Origin: Agarophyton chilense
Taxonomy: Eukaryota; Rhodophyta; Florideophyceae; Gracilariales; Gracilariaceae
DNA: 62,622 nucleotides
Direction of reading: 5' to 3'
Assembly (NCBI GenBank): GCA_030374765.1
Contig: JARGXX010000024.1
Span: 1 to 62,622 of the forward strand
Shown here: piece after piece, positions 51,820 to 62,622 of the stretch
How positions within the stretch are numbered: the stretch's first letter is position 1
Layout: every line of letters starts with the position of its first letter
Made by a program: the position numbers and the translations under genes
The notes under the pieces: model-generated
Seen by the model: only the letters and a program-made list of their open reading frames with translations
What the model was told of the DNA's origin: nothing
Databases searched by the model: none

Positions 51820-52207
51820 GGTTTTGAATTCTGGTGCTTGCACAAGCACATCAAGCTTAATTTTCTTCTTTTAACTCCCTCTCTTTATAAACACAATAGT
51901 TAATTGATTTCTTATAACTACTCATATTACAAAGTAAAAAAAGTCAAACACAGATGAGAGAAAAGTACATGGAAACACAGGCAATTATGATTCTGTTTCA
52001 TTTCCGAGCGCACGAGCTTTTCTAGAACAGGGTTCCAACTGTTTTTGAAGTTGGAGCCCTAAAACCCCAACCCTGATTGGCAAGAGAAAGCAATATGATT
52101 TGGAGATACATTTGCAGGTAAGTGAAGCCAAGCTGGTCACAAGCGATCCGCCTTCACGTGGTGTGACTGACTTCCCTCGTATCTAGGGAAGCGAAACGGA
52201 TCTGCGG
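51820..52207 (+). other. Presumed 5' UTR of the LINE
   Basis: Includes CAGGTAAGTG near 52,114 and TATCTAGG near 52,182, a donor/acceptor-like pair just upstream of the LINE ORF. The 5' end of the element is not definable from one copy. Confidence 0.35.
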
Positions 52208-55200
52208 TTGGGTCTCCAACGGAGACCAGCATATTTCAGGTTACCAAAGATGAAAAAATTAAAAAATGCTGGAACAAGAACGTTGCGCATACTACAACTG
52301 AACTGCAGAAGCCTTCTACGGACGGGGAAACGGAGTGAGATAGCGCGCCTCGCGCACACCTGGAGAGTAGACTTGCTTCTTCTGCAAGAAACTCACTTAC
52401 GCAAGGGAGATCGCAACCCGTCCATCCAAGGCTTCTCAGTAGTAGGCAGATGTGACAGAGAGTGGGATTTTAGTATGAATGGGGGCAGAGGTCGCGGGGT
52501 AATAACATACCAGAGAAACGATCTCAGTCTCGATCTTCTCACAGAACGCTCAATTACGACAGGATTTGAAAGAGTGACTGTTCTTATGCGGAGTCCACGA
52601 GGTTTACTGTCTATTGCCAATGTGTACATACCACCACAGCTCCGGATGACAAAATGGTATACATTACTCGACGACCAAGACATGATAGTCAAAGACTGTA
52701 ATATTTGTGGCTCATGGTACCCTTCAAGAGCCGAAGCAGCAGGAATTGAGTTTGAGGAGCACATGCAGAAGACGCAGCGAGAGGTATTGAATATGGATTG
52801 CGTTGCAACTCACACAGATCCGGCAAGCCGATCACAGAGTAGCATAGATGTGGCGGTCATCCCGGAAAAATGGCTACCTCTCACTACATGGGAAGCAGCA
52901 CCAGAACCTTTTACAGATCATCACGCATGCCTCATAACAGTAGATGTGGGAAAAAAGAAGTACGTTCAAGACAAAAGGAAGCACTGGAGCTTACGTAGAG
53001 CGGACTGGAAAAAATTCTCCATAGAAGTAGAAAACAGGCTTTGTATGATAGATAATAGAGAAGTAGAAAGTATTGATAAGCTCAATGAAATGTTTTATGT
53101 AGCAGTTCTAGAAGCAGCAAAGCATTCAGTACCATTTGGGAAAAGAAGACGAGAAGCACCATGATGGAGCCCGGAGGCAGCAGAAGTAGTGGAAATGAGA
53201 GCAATCAGGTGGAAAGAATTCCAAGTCAATCCGAGTGAGGAAAACAGAACCGCTCTACAAAGAGCCCAATATCACGCAAGAGTTGTCATTGATAAGCTAA
53301 AACGAGAAACATGGAAAGAAATGATGGAATCGTTACGACCACAAGACGAAGATGCAAAACTGTGGAGAATAGTGAAAGCAATTGACAAGAGCAGTATGGA
53401 ACATCCAAGCTTTTTTCCACCGGCTGGAGAACGCTGGCTGGATAAAAAGCGAGCAAAGTGGTTTGTAAAATCAGAAATTCGGAACGCCCGAACTCATGAG
53501 AAGGAAACAAGATCACGAAATGAGTACAGAAAAGCTCTAAACGATTACCGCACGAAAGCAAAGGACACTGAAGCATGGACGAACAATACATTTGACATGC
53601 ACCATTTGGAGGTGGAGCTCAAAGAAATGAACCCTAAGAAAGCCGGAGGTCCGGATCTAGTACAGATAGCCTTTCTTCAGCATCTTCCAGAATTGGGAAA
53701 GAAATGGCTTCTTGAAATAATTAACAAGAGCTACAAGGAAGGTAAGACACCGGCCAAGTGGAGACTTTCACGCCTTATCCCGATCCCCAAACCAGGAGTT
53801 AAAGGTAAGTTTCGGCCGATATCACTTACCTGTGTTGTAGCAAGGGTGGCAGAAAGAATGGTTAACAGGCTGTTTATGAACTGGCTGGAACCAAGACTAC
53901 CGGCATGCCAAGCGGGATTCAGAATGATGCGAACAACCGAGGAGCATGTTGTGGCTTTATGTGAACGAATTACACATGGCTGGCAGCATAGAAGACAGAC
54001 ATTAGCCTTATTCTGTGACTTTTCTAAGGCTTATGATTGCGTGCAACACCATAAGTTACTGGTGAAGTTAGAAAGAATGGGATGCCCAACAAAGTTGTGG
54101 AGATGGATTAGAGCGTTTATCATGGACCGACGATGGACCTGCAGATGGAAAACATCGGACACCAGACCGTTTGTCGTACCACAAGGACTCCCGCAAGGAG
54201 GGACCCTCTCCCCGGGATTATGGATAGCTTACGTTTCAGATCTTCCGAACAAGGTAAAGCAAGGCGACGATCGAATTGAGGTAAGCTTATTTGCGGATGA
54301 TGTTTCCATATCTTCGACCCAAAGAAAACTAGAGTTTAGCCGACATGCTATTCAGGCAGCAGTTGAAAGATTGGAAGTATATTGTGCAGAGAACAATATC
54401 CAAATGAACCCTAAGAAAACTTCGTTGGTGCCGTTTACTTATTCTAATTGGAAGAAAAAAAGAACAAAGTATGAAGTAAAACTGGCGGGCTCGTGGATAC
54501 AACTTTCGGAATGTGCGAGGTTTCTAGGGGTTGTACTGGACTGTAGACTTAACTTCCACCATCACCTCAACCGCGTAGCAGCAAAGTACAGAGCAAGGAA
54601 CCGAAAATTGCGCTGTCTCACTGGCACCACCTGGGGAGCAGATTGGAAGACCATGAACACCTTTCGGGTCGGCTTCGCAGAGCCAATCGCTAGATATGCT
54701 GCCAGTATTGTCATCCCTAACGCGATAATATGCGCAGCGGAGGAAGTAGAAAGGGCACGAAACGAGGCCTCCAGAATCCAGACCGGTTGCGCGAAATCCT
54801 CACCCATACTGAAGTTGAGAAGTTTATTGGACCAACCAAGTTTGTACAATATTGCAGTGTCTCAAGCGGCAAAACTCTACGAAAAAGCGAAACGATGTTT
54901 TAAGGATAGTTTATCACCGATCGCTCTGGCTGTGAAGAAAGAGTCGTTAACTCGCATTCGAAAATCAAGAAGTACTTTCAAAAAGGCAGCCGAACATCAA
55001 CTGGCTACTTGCGGGCTACTTATGCTACCAAGAGAACCAATGCCTGTACCGATCGTGATTCACAATTCCAAAAGTATTTGCTTTCATTACACCAGCTGCA
55101 CAAAGAAAGATAATATCGATTTTCAACGTCAGCAATCTTTAAGTATGCTACGAAGCTTGCGGAAAGCAGACTGTGAAATATGGAGCGATGGTTCTGTTGG

Positions 55201-56326
55201 GCGCCCAAATTGGCTTGAAATCAAGAAACCATTACGAGCAGCTGTCGAATGGAATGAGGGATGGTACACAGGGTATATAGAATACTTACGGAAAAGTGGT
55301 AACTACTCAAAAACAGTACAGAACTTTTACAAGAAACACGGAAGGTCACCGGATATTTCGATTCATTACGACGACGGGTTCGTTATGGCCTATTCTATAT
55401 CTGAAAACCACCGAAATCTTGTTGATGCAGATGGACACGAACTAAGCTGGAAAACTCTAGAAATTACTGAAGTAGGAGGGAGTGCGTTTGCAATTTGGTG
55501 GAACGATGATAAAGAACCGCAAAAAGGAATGTTCCCGGCAGGAGTTGAAACGTGCTCCTTTTTTACTGAGATAAAGGCTTTGAAAAAAGCGTTGCAAGTT
55601 GTTCTGATACGCGTTAGGGAGGAATGGATTGGAAATATAAGAATTGTTACCGACTCTCACAGCATATTGGATAATCTCAGAGGAGTTGCCCGACATCAAT
55701 CGTATTCTCTACAACAAGTATCTATCAGCCTTTCTGAAATTGGAAAGTACTGTACCGTTGATATGGTTTGGATTCCAAGCCATTGTGGTATCCCTCGAAA
55801 TGATATGGTGGATAACCTAGCAAAAGAAGCTCTGAATATTTCTATGCAAGATCAAGTCGCCGTTCCAGTTGATTTTGCGGATGTGAAGAGAAGGGTCATA
55901 ACGAAGGAAAAGAAGTCCCCATTAATAGAAAACATTCCAGAAGGACTGGAAAACATTGTTTCTCTACGAGAGGCAAACGTCGCTTTATCGCAACTTGTAG
56001 TTGGTCACACACCGTGCTTGCATCCATTGGGGTCGTACTTACAGAAGAAAAGGCTCTATTGTACCTGTAGGCCGGGGGTGCTCAATGATGTAGATCATTA
56101 TGTCTTAAGATGCCCGTCGAGAACTATGTCAAGAAGAATATGTTTGCCCCTTGTGCAAGAACGTCAACGCCTAGCGGTAGACGAAATCATCAAGAAGTGG
56201 CCAGAAAAAGTGCTGGTCTTCCTAGTGAGGGAACGTTTTTTTGACAAAGAACGCTCTGCACTACGTAGGAATTGGACAAGTGTGCCCGTAAAGAGAGAGA
56301 GAGAGAGAAGCCAAGCTATCTGCTAG
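52208..56326 (+). mobile_element. I/ingi-type LINE: endonuclease, RT, RNase H, C-terminal CCHC; one TGA
   Basis: One frame of about 1,372 codons, open except TGA at 53162-53164 (APWW context, TGG to TGA). APE-type endonuclease, residues about 15-255: RILQLNCRS, LLLLQETHLRKGD, KDCNICG in place of the usual G-D-F-N, SIDVAVI, FTDHHACL. RT: FRPISLTCVVARVAERMVNR, CDFSKAYDCVQ, PQGLPQGGTLSPGLW and the FADD box near 54,292. RNase H: IWSDGSVG, FTEIKALKKAL, IVTDSHSILDNL, WIPSHCGIPRNDMVDNLAKE. The C-terminal zinc motif CTCRPGVLNDVDHYVLRC is at about 56,060-56,110. The first RNase H Asp and the GGSAFAIWW strand are about 97 residues apart, much more than usual. The near-intact frame implies a recent copy. 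A GA microsatellite encodes RERER at the end. Confidence 0.93.
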
Positions 56327-57732
56327 ATTCAAATAACAACCTAAAAAGGCGACAGATACCTTTGAGCATCACACGAAATTTTTTTAACGAGTTTTTGAAC
56401 AACAGGTGGGTCGTTCCTTGAGAGAACAAAAGATCCGGACGTGCCAGCGCGAAGCAGAAATTGAAACAAAACGTTGAAAATCGTGTTGAATCTGGGCACT
56501 CGAGCCTATACAGGTTGATGACAGAGCCTGTTATCTTGAAAGCTGACAAAGGACGAAGCAAGCGAAAGCACAGTGTTGCTTTTCTTTTAAAAATCTCATC
56601 CTTCGATGGTAGACTCGCGTTAAACCGATGATCGTCTCAAAGCATCTTCTTCCAAACAAAACACTTCATCAAGAGCCACTATATAATATAGAATACTACT
56701 GTAAACTCTCTACTTTTATACCAAAAACGAATATAAATATAAAATAACCAGCAGTGCTCGGCGCACTCATTTACACATAGCGTGCACAACCAGTCCGTCG
56801 GAAATGATGCTCCCTGACAGGAGCAAGATTCGTGACAACGGGCAAGCGGTAAAAAAGCGGAAGTCGTAGAAAACAACCTTAACCAAGCTTTCCTTTCATT
56901 TCTCCCTCCTTACTTGTAGGTACGTCATCCGCGACGGCAGACAAAGCAGTGGAGATCCTGCATAAGAAGAACTCAGGGTTCCTGGTTCCAAATCCTAGTA
57001 AAAAGATCAAACAACTGAGAGCGACGCTCAAGTCTTTTGGCAGTGTACACTCTCAAATTTCATTATATACACCTTTTGCGCCATTTTGATCAACTCTTCC
57101 GATTTGTTAACTTCCACTAACGGTCGAACATGTGCATCTCCCGATTTTTGTGGAAAAATTCTCTCTGATAAACAACAGCAAAAAAACTCCATAACACTAA
57201 TAATAGCACAAAGGGGTATTTATCTGGGTTCTGTTTCATAGGCTTTCGGTATATGTCCTCGCCGCAAATTGGTGCGATAACAGCAGCACCAGTTGCCCTA
57301 TTCGAAACCCTAAGCGTCGTTCTTGTTCGAGAGTATCCACCTATGGTATGAACAACCCATAAAGGCTCTTTGTTCTGCAACTCAGCCTTAATCCATCTTT
57401 AATCTGGCTTGCGCTGTGGTTTCACCCAACTGCGGTGTTTAAAGAACCGCTGATGGGGATGTACACCAATGGAAAGAGATTGGCACCAAAAGATATTTCG
57501 GTCCTTGCAAACACTTCGTGGTATTGGTGGTATTGTGTGGCGGTTCTCATTCATACGATAAATCGTCGCGAGAGCGATTTCGTAGATTCATTGCATACGA
57601 ATTTTGTCTTTTTTGGTCATCATGGGCTTCAGAAGGCTACTTTTCAATACTTTATCTTCGACGGTCTGGCGGTTGATGTCGGTCTGTACCGCATTAACTG
57701 TGAAATTGAACATCTCGACCACGTAGCGAGTA
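56327..57732. other. LINE 3' flank and unresolved sequence
   Basis: No supported gene. A minus frame (57380-57117, beginning MQNKEPLWVVHTIGGYSRTR) and a plus frame (57435-57848) have protein-like composition but no motif I recognise. The second runs into the presumed LTR of element C. The LINE poly(A) or repeat tail was not identified. Confidence 0.35.
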
Positions 57733-58598
57733 TGTGTAGGACAATGCTCCCAAAGGGGAAAACCTACGAAGACGTCCGGATCTTCCTCTCACGAGGTAAC
57801 CGGCGCGGTAGAGCCCTCCCAGGGATCGGCGCGCAATGCCGGGTGTAAGCCGGAGCCGAACCGTCGCGACGGCGCAGGGAGGCTGAAAGAAGTCGAGAAT
57901 ATCCGCAGTAGTGGTGCTTGCGTATCCTTTGAGGAGGCAAAACCCACGAGAGTGGCGAGCACGACAGATGTCAGTGCGAGCCGCAAGAGTGGGAATTGCC
58001 CAATGAAGGGGAGAAAAAGGGAAGGAAAATGGGAACGGAGGCAAGAGGGCGAGGTTGATCACGGGTCGCAAGAGGGGACTCGGGAATAGCCGGCACTGCC
58101 GGGTGTAGCAAACCGTATACACGGGCGGAACCACGAAAGTGGGAATAGATACCCAACACACGAAGGCTGCTTGAACGTCCAAGGGGGTTGGGAAGCCGTG
58201 CACCACGGGAAATCCCTCCGTAAGGAGTTGTATATCCGCGCACGCGGTTCGACCCAGAGCCAAGATCTGGAAGACCAAGATCACCCTTGTTGGGGAGACT
58301 TTACTGGACCGGCGGCCGCGAAGCCGGCGGCCTAAGTACTGTAGTCACCGTAGAATAGAAGAAATAAAGTCTATCCTAAATAGCTAAATGTCCGTCTAAC
58401 AAAAGGGGCCATTCTGGCGACCACGTGTCGCGCAGGCGCTGCGGCCACGTGTATGGCACCCGGTCCCGCCGGTGCATCACCGGCGTTCCGGCCATCGCCG
58501 TAAATACGGATTACTCCTACTCATAACGAGGTTGCACGCCGGAGGCTCCGGAAAAAACTTAAGTCCCCAAAAACCTCCCTGGAGGACGTTGCTCTTCA
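57733..58598 (-). repeat. Presumed 3' LTR of chromovirus C
   Basis: The edge next to the internal region is well placed: on the minus strand a G-run, ATA, then TGAAGAGC at 58598. The distal edge is a guess from the change in base composition and a TGTGTAGG near 57733, since the other LTR is outside the window. Confidence 0.45.
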
Positions 58599-58601
58599 TA
58601 T

Positions 58602-58611
58602 CCCCCCCTTT
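58602..58611 (-). promoter_or_regulatory. Polypurine tract of chromovirus C
   Basis: Minus strand AAAGGGGGGG followed by ATA and TG of the LTR, matching the GAGGGGGG-TA-TG junction in element A. Confidence 0.75.
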
Positions 58612-58645
58612 AAGACAGAGCGAACACCTCGAAGAGGAAGTCGGC

Positions 58646-60421
58646 ATGGCAGCTCGTCATGATAAGAGCGCGTCCGACACCGGGTCTCCGGAAACCAACA
58701 CACCTTCACCAAAGATCCCACGCACGCTCTCCGCATCCGATTCCAACCACAGCACACCAACACGCACCATCTCCAACCCCGACCGTCATAACACATCCGC
58801 GACTCCCGCCCTTGGCGGTTCCACCGGCTTCCGGTCCGCGCCCCACCCTGTGGATGTTACTAACCTTGCGTACGAAGACCGCCGTATTGGCGCCCGCTTT
58901 CGCGGACAGGCGGACCCACCGCAGTGGCCGACCTACGACGCCCTTGTGGGTGCAAATCCGAGAACTCGGCATGGCTCCGCGATATTGCGGTATGCGCCTT
59001 GGTTTCACGCATTGGCTGTCCGCGACGAGGATTTGATCCAATCCTACACCGATAATTCGGAGATGCTCCCGGGCGACCTGCCCGGCGTGGTGACCATGTC
59101 CTGGGATTGGCGTAATCGCATCGCCATCCCGGTACACCACATTCTCCGCCGACGCGGTGAATCCTCTGCGGAGGCTCAGGTCACGCTTGTGCGGATCGCT
59201 TATCTCAGGCACCATCGGGCGCCTTTCGAGTTCCCGATACTGCCAGAGGTCGAATTCGCCGTCCACCTTTACCGCGCTCGCGGGGAAATGTCGTACTGCG
59301 ACCGTCTCAATGGATTGGAAACCCTCGCTTGGAGGGGCACACCGATCGCTCGGCAAGAAGCGTTTTGCTGGGTAAGACCGATTCTTCGGGCAGAGTTCCG
59401 CTACCAACCGCGGCAGTCGCGCTCGAACTTCCTTCAGAACTTCATCCGCGATGAGCGGCGTTGGCGGGCCCGGACCGGGTATTTCGTACCATACCAGAAC
59501 ACGGAGATTGAGCGCATCGCGCCTGCTCACCGACGTGGTCGGTACGTCAGTCTCCCAGACTGGTGGTCCTCCTTGGAGGCGTGCTGGGGTTGCTTCGTTG
59601 AGCTGCCCCCAGTATTCACCTATGTAGGGTCGTCGTTCTTGAAAGATCCCCAGTCGGGGTGGTGGTCCGTCGTGGTAAGCGAATGGGCCGTCCGCACTGC
59701 GGCTTTTATCCTCGCTGAGGCGTAAGACCAATACCGATTGTGGTACGTGCCACCGCGTGAGCGGGCTGCGATCCGCCGTTTGGACATGCGCATCCCCCTC
59801 GGGGGCGAGGCGAACGAAGAAGAGATGCTGGGCCTCCTCGACTTTGTGGAGGGGGTCCAGTGGGATGAGGTCCCGCTGGAGAGCTCCCAACGCATTCAAC
59901 CGCGTCGCGGGTCTGGCCCCGGATTCGGGAGGAATACAGCGCTAGCGGGGGATTTCATCTACTTCGACCCCTGGGATTACCACGAGATCAGCCGCGAAGA
60001 AGCGGAAGCCAACCGGCATGCGCCGCGTGAAGTCCCGGCCGACCACCCGCGAGGGTATATCGACTCGAGCGACTATTACCGCGACTATGCGGATGGTGAC
60101 CCGATGGTCGACAACGAACCGGAGGATCCGGGTTACGCTCCGATGGAGGGTGAGGAGTCCGGCGAGGCCGGTGAGGAGTCCGTTGAATACGGTGGTGCGG
60201 CTCCATCCGGGGCTGCTGATGCCGTGCGAACGGATTCCTATCCGACTCCATCGGTGGCGGGCCCGCCCGCCACCGCCGCTGGCACGGAGCGGGGCGAGGT
60301 CATCGCGCGCTTCCTTCGGGAGGTGGGGCTTCGCCCTTCCGAGATCTCTGGTGATGTGGCCTCCATGCGGGATGCCTTAGCCAACCGCCTGGGCGGGGGT
60401 CCACCTCGTGCGGAGGAATGA
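58646..60421 (+). pseudogene. Antisense ORF protein of chromovirus C (aORF-C), unknown family, one stop
   Basis: ATG 58646 (MAARHDKSASDTGSPETNTP) lies 47 bp from the LTR edge. One frame of 591 codons is interrupted only by TAA at 59723. A Ser/Thr/Pro-rich leader is followed by APWFHALAVRDEDLIQSY, DWRNRIAIP, LRAEFRYQPR, RTGYFVPYQNTEIERI, RYVSLPDWWSSLE, ELPPVFTYVGSS, SGWWSVVVSEWAVRTAAFIL, LLDFVEGVQWDEV, GDFIYFDPWDYHEIS, an acidic tail and FLREVGLRPSEISGD. Each block has a counterpart in aORF-A in the same order and spacing. It runs opposite to pol. No recognised domain. Confidence 0.82.
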
Positions 60422-60754
60422 CCGGAGCTTCCGGTAGAATGTAGGGCGGCGCCACTAGGGCGCCCTTGCCAGTAGTGAGAAATAAAAAGAAGAGGGTCGC
60501 CTTTCCGACGCCCTTTCCCAAGTCCACTTCTTTCTTTCCGGGGTACCGGCCTTCAACCGGGGTTCCGGCGTTGCAGGGAACCAGCCTAGCTGGGAGTTTC
60601 GTGTTTAACGGTGGGCGCTTCGCGCGCGGACCAGGTAACTTGCACGACCACCAACGAGGTTGGGATAGCGTGAGCGGTTGCTTCCTTCCCCGCGTTGGGG
60701 CATGGACGGAGATGGCGCGTGGCGCCACCAGCCATTCCATTCCGTGTTCACGGT

Positions 60755-62560
60755 TTATCCCTCTTGGGCGTTTACCAGCGTGGCTGGGAGTGCGGTCCCC
60801 GCAAGGCGGTGGTATCGCATTACCGCGGAGCGCGGGAGGTGCTCGATGGGCTCCGGGGTGTCCCACTCCGGCCCATATCCGTACCAGCGGGTCCAGTACT
60901 GGAGCAGCCCGTGCTCATCGTAGCTATGTCCGACGATTCGGTCGAGGACGTACTCCTGCACGTAAACTTGCCGGCCTTGCCGGGTGGTGGTGACCCGAGC
61001 CTCAGCGCCGCGTGGTGCTGGGCTCGTCGTCGCCTGTTCCGGGTCACCCGGTTTGTCATTCCGCTCTGCGGTTGTTGCCGGGTTGCCGGGGCTGCCGTAT
61101 TTCTTCGCGGAAGTTGCCGGCGCGGCCGGGTTGTGTTTCCGCTGGGCGGTAGGGGCTTCCCTGAAGTCCGCTCTTACCGCGAGTTTGCGGGGGTCCTTCC
61201 GTCTTGGCGACGGTTCGCCGGAGGCCTCCGCTTGATTTGCGGCATGCAACGTTCCCATTGGTGGGCAGTTTCCGCTGTGCGGTGCGCCGTGGGCGGTGAG
61301 TGGTTCACCGTCCCGGCGATCCGCCTCCGCGGGGTGGCTGTCAGCCAATGACCGTGATGCCGGGTGCCCATTGGTCCGATCTCCCGCCCGGGTCACGTGA
61401 CCTTGAGGACGGGTGGTCGGGCCTTCGCGGACGGTTGGCTCCGATTGTTCCGCAAGGGAGGCGGTTTTCGACTTGTCGTTGCGCCCCTTTTCCCCCATGG
61501 GGTTCGTACCGTTCTCAACGGAGTGGCTCGCTAGACCTGCTTGCGCGGCGCCCGCCGGAGTACCGGAATCGACCAAAACGCTCGGTGTGCCACCGCGAAT
61601 GTGCGGGGAGCCCTTAGTTGCTTCCACGCGATGCGGAGCGTCCGTAGGGTCTCGCTTCCCGGCTTCGGGTCTTCGAGCGCCTTGGTCCCCCTTGCGGGGT
61701 TACGTGGCGGTTGGGTTGACCGCCGCGTCCCGCGGGAGCGGATTGGCGTCCGGCGACGATGCCAGTTGCCCGCTCGGCGGCCTTGCCCGGGGTGTCCGGT
61801 TAAACTTCCGTTGCGACGGCGATGCTTCCGCGATTGAGCGGGTCCCCTCCCCCTCCTTAGACGGAGCGACGGGTGATGGTGGGCTAACCGCATGGCGGGT
61901 ATAAATACCGCTGCGCGGCGCCCGTAAGGGTAGCTGGCCGCGAGGGCCAGGTGTTTCCGGCATTGCCGGTGGTTCCGATAAAGTCGGTATATCGGAGAGA
62001 CCCCGTGAGGGGTGCGGTACCACGGCGGGGCTTCTAAGCCATTGTGACACGGGTACGGGTGTTTCATTCTCGCGCGCTGTGAGTAGCTCATCCATTTCCA
62101 TGGTGTCTTCCCCGGTTTCGGGCCAATCCGACTCCGTCGGTGTTTCCCCTTCCAAGGTAAAGCACGGGATCTCGTCGACCTCCGGGTCGGCAAGTGCTTC
62201 ACCTGTCGTATGTAATCGAGAGAGGGCGTCTGCTTGGGTGTTCTGGACACCCTTTTTGTAGACGACCTCGAAGTCGAATTCCGCTAAGCGGAGGCGCCAC
62301 CGCATTAAGCGGCCAGAAGGATCTGCGATGTTCAGCAGCCACCTCAACGAGGCATGGTCCGTGTACACGGTGAAATGAACGCCCATGAGGTATGGGCGCA
62401 GAGTGGATAGCGCCCAGACCACTGCGAGGCACTCCTTCTCGGAGACCGAGTAGTTGCGCTCGTGGACGTTCAGCGTGCGGGACCAATAGCCAATTGGTTT
62501 GCGTTCCCCATCGGGGGTGGTTTGGAACAGTGCGCCGCCCACCTGGTGGCTTAATCAAGG
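60755..62560 (-). pseudogene. Chromovirus C pol remnant: RNase H joined to chromodomain
   Basis: At 62560-61950 are the RNase H blocks QVGGALFQTTPDGERKPIGY, YSVSEKECLAVVWALSTLRP, TDHASLRWLLNIADPSGRL and DALSRLHTTGE, then EIPCFTLE as in element A. Where integrase should follow there is only a low-complexity Pro/Ser/Arg-rich stretch to TGA near 61,700, and a second minus frame (61627-60755) of similar composition ending in a chromodomain (YVQEYVLDRIVGHSY, YWTRWYGYGPEWDTPEPIEH). No H-H-C-C or D-D-E motif is present. A frame change near 62,550 separates the upstream RT side. This copy is non-autonomous for integration. Confidence 0.85.
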
Positions 62561-62622
62561 AGCGAAAAGATTCCGACTGATCGGTGGTAATGGCGCAAGC
62601 TTTGGTGGCTGGCCCTTCCGCA

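Larger units (their letters stand above)
57733..62622 (-). mobile_element. Ty3/gypsy chromovirus C, 3' part, with antisense ORF and no integrase
   Basis: Reading on the minus strand from the window edge: RNase H, a Pro/Thr/Ser-rich linker, chromodomain, a 334-bp gap, the antisense ORF (on plus), polypurine tract and 3' LTR. RNase H is closely related to that of element A. Gag, protease and RT would lie beyond 62622. Confidence 0.85.

Noticed and set aside
56290..56312. GA microsatellite at the end of the LINE
   Set aside because: A short simple repeat inside the last codons of the LINE ORF; no further meaning seen.
1..62622. CRISPR arrays, bacterial operons, rRNA genes
   Set aside because: None seen. 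Gene structure and element types are eukaryotic.

Overview
This is a transposon-dense stretch of a eukaryotic nuclear genome. It has remnants of most major eukaryotic mobile-element classes, spliceosomal-type intron signals (GTAAGT...CAG) and no bacterial operon features. The host cannot be named from sequence alone. An intron-poor, retrotransposon-rich alga or protist (red alga, or possibly an oomycete-like lineage) fits the mix of chromoviruses, an I-type LINE, Harbinger, Mutator-like and pogo relics, but this is a weak inference.

Layout. 1-2165: eroded Ty1/copia pol. 2.9-4.0 kb: broken Myb/SANT-like gene and an unknown minus-strand frame. 5.5-8.8 kb: Mutator-like relic with a FAR1-like region, a transposase core and a Ulp1-type protease. 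10.9-16.8 kb: probable host genes, namely a 604-aa acidic disordered protein and a 439-aa basic protein with an internal duplication. 18.0-20.5 kb: PIF/Harbinger relic with convergent transposase and Myb/SANT genes. 21.9-26.6 kb: Ty3/gypsy chromovirus B, minus strand. 27-29.6 kb: DUF6589-like relic. 30.5 kb: small ORF with a 42-bp repeat. 31.3-32.2 kb: non-LTR RT relic. 33.3-44.5 kb: a small C2H2 zinc-finger gene split by chromovirus A, a full-length 10.7-kb element with 667-bp LTRs and a CACTA target-site duplication. 45 kb: pogo-type fragment. 46.3-51.8 kb: host genes, namely a frameshifted SAM-DUF202 gene and a tandem pair of uncharacterised paralogues, the second decayed. 52.2-56.3 kb: nearly intact endonuclease/RT/RNase H LINE with one stop. 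57.7-62.6 kb: 3' half of chromovirus C, minus strand, with no integrase.

The main result is that all three chromoviruses carry a long ORF antisense to gag-pol, between the chromodomain end of pol and the 3' LTR. The three ORFs encode recognisably homologous proteins (about 590-750 aa) of no family I know. In A and C the antisense start codon lies only 24 and 47 bp from the polypurine tract/LTR boundary, so an antisense promoter inside the 3' LTR is implied. This looks like an inherited extra gene of this chromovirus lineage. A second result is that the zinc-finger gene hit by element A can be rejoined in frame across the target-site duplication, and its intron, if spliced, would create an in-frame start codon.
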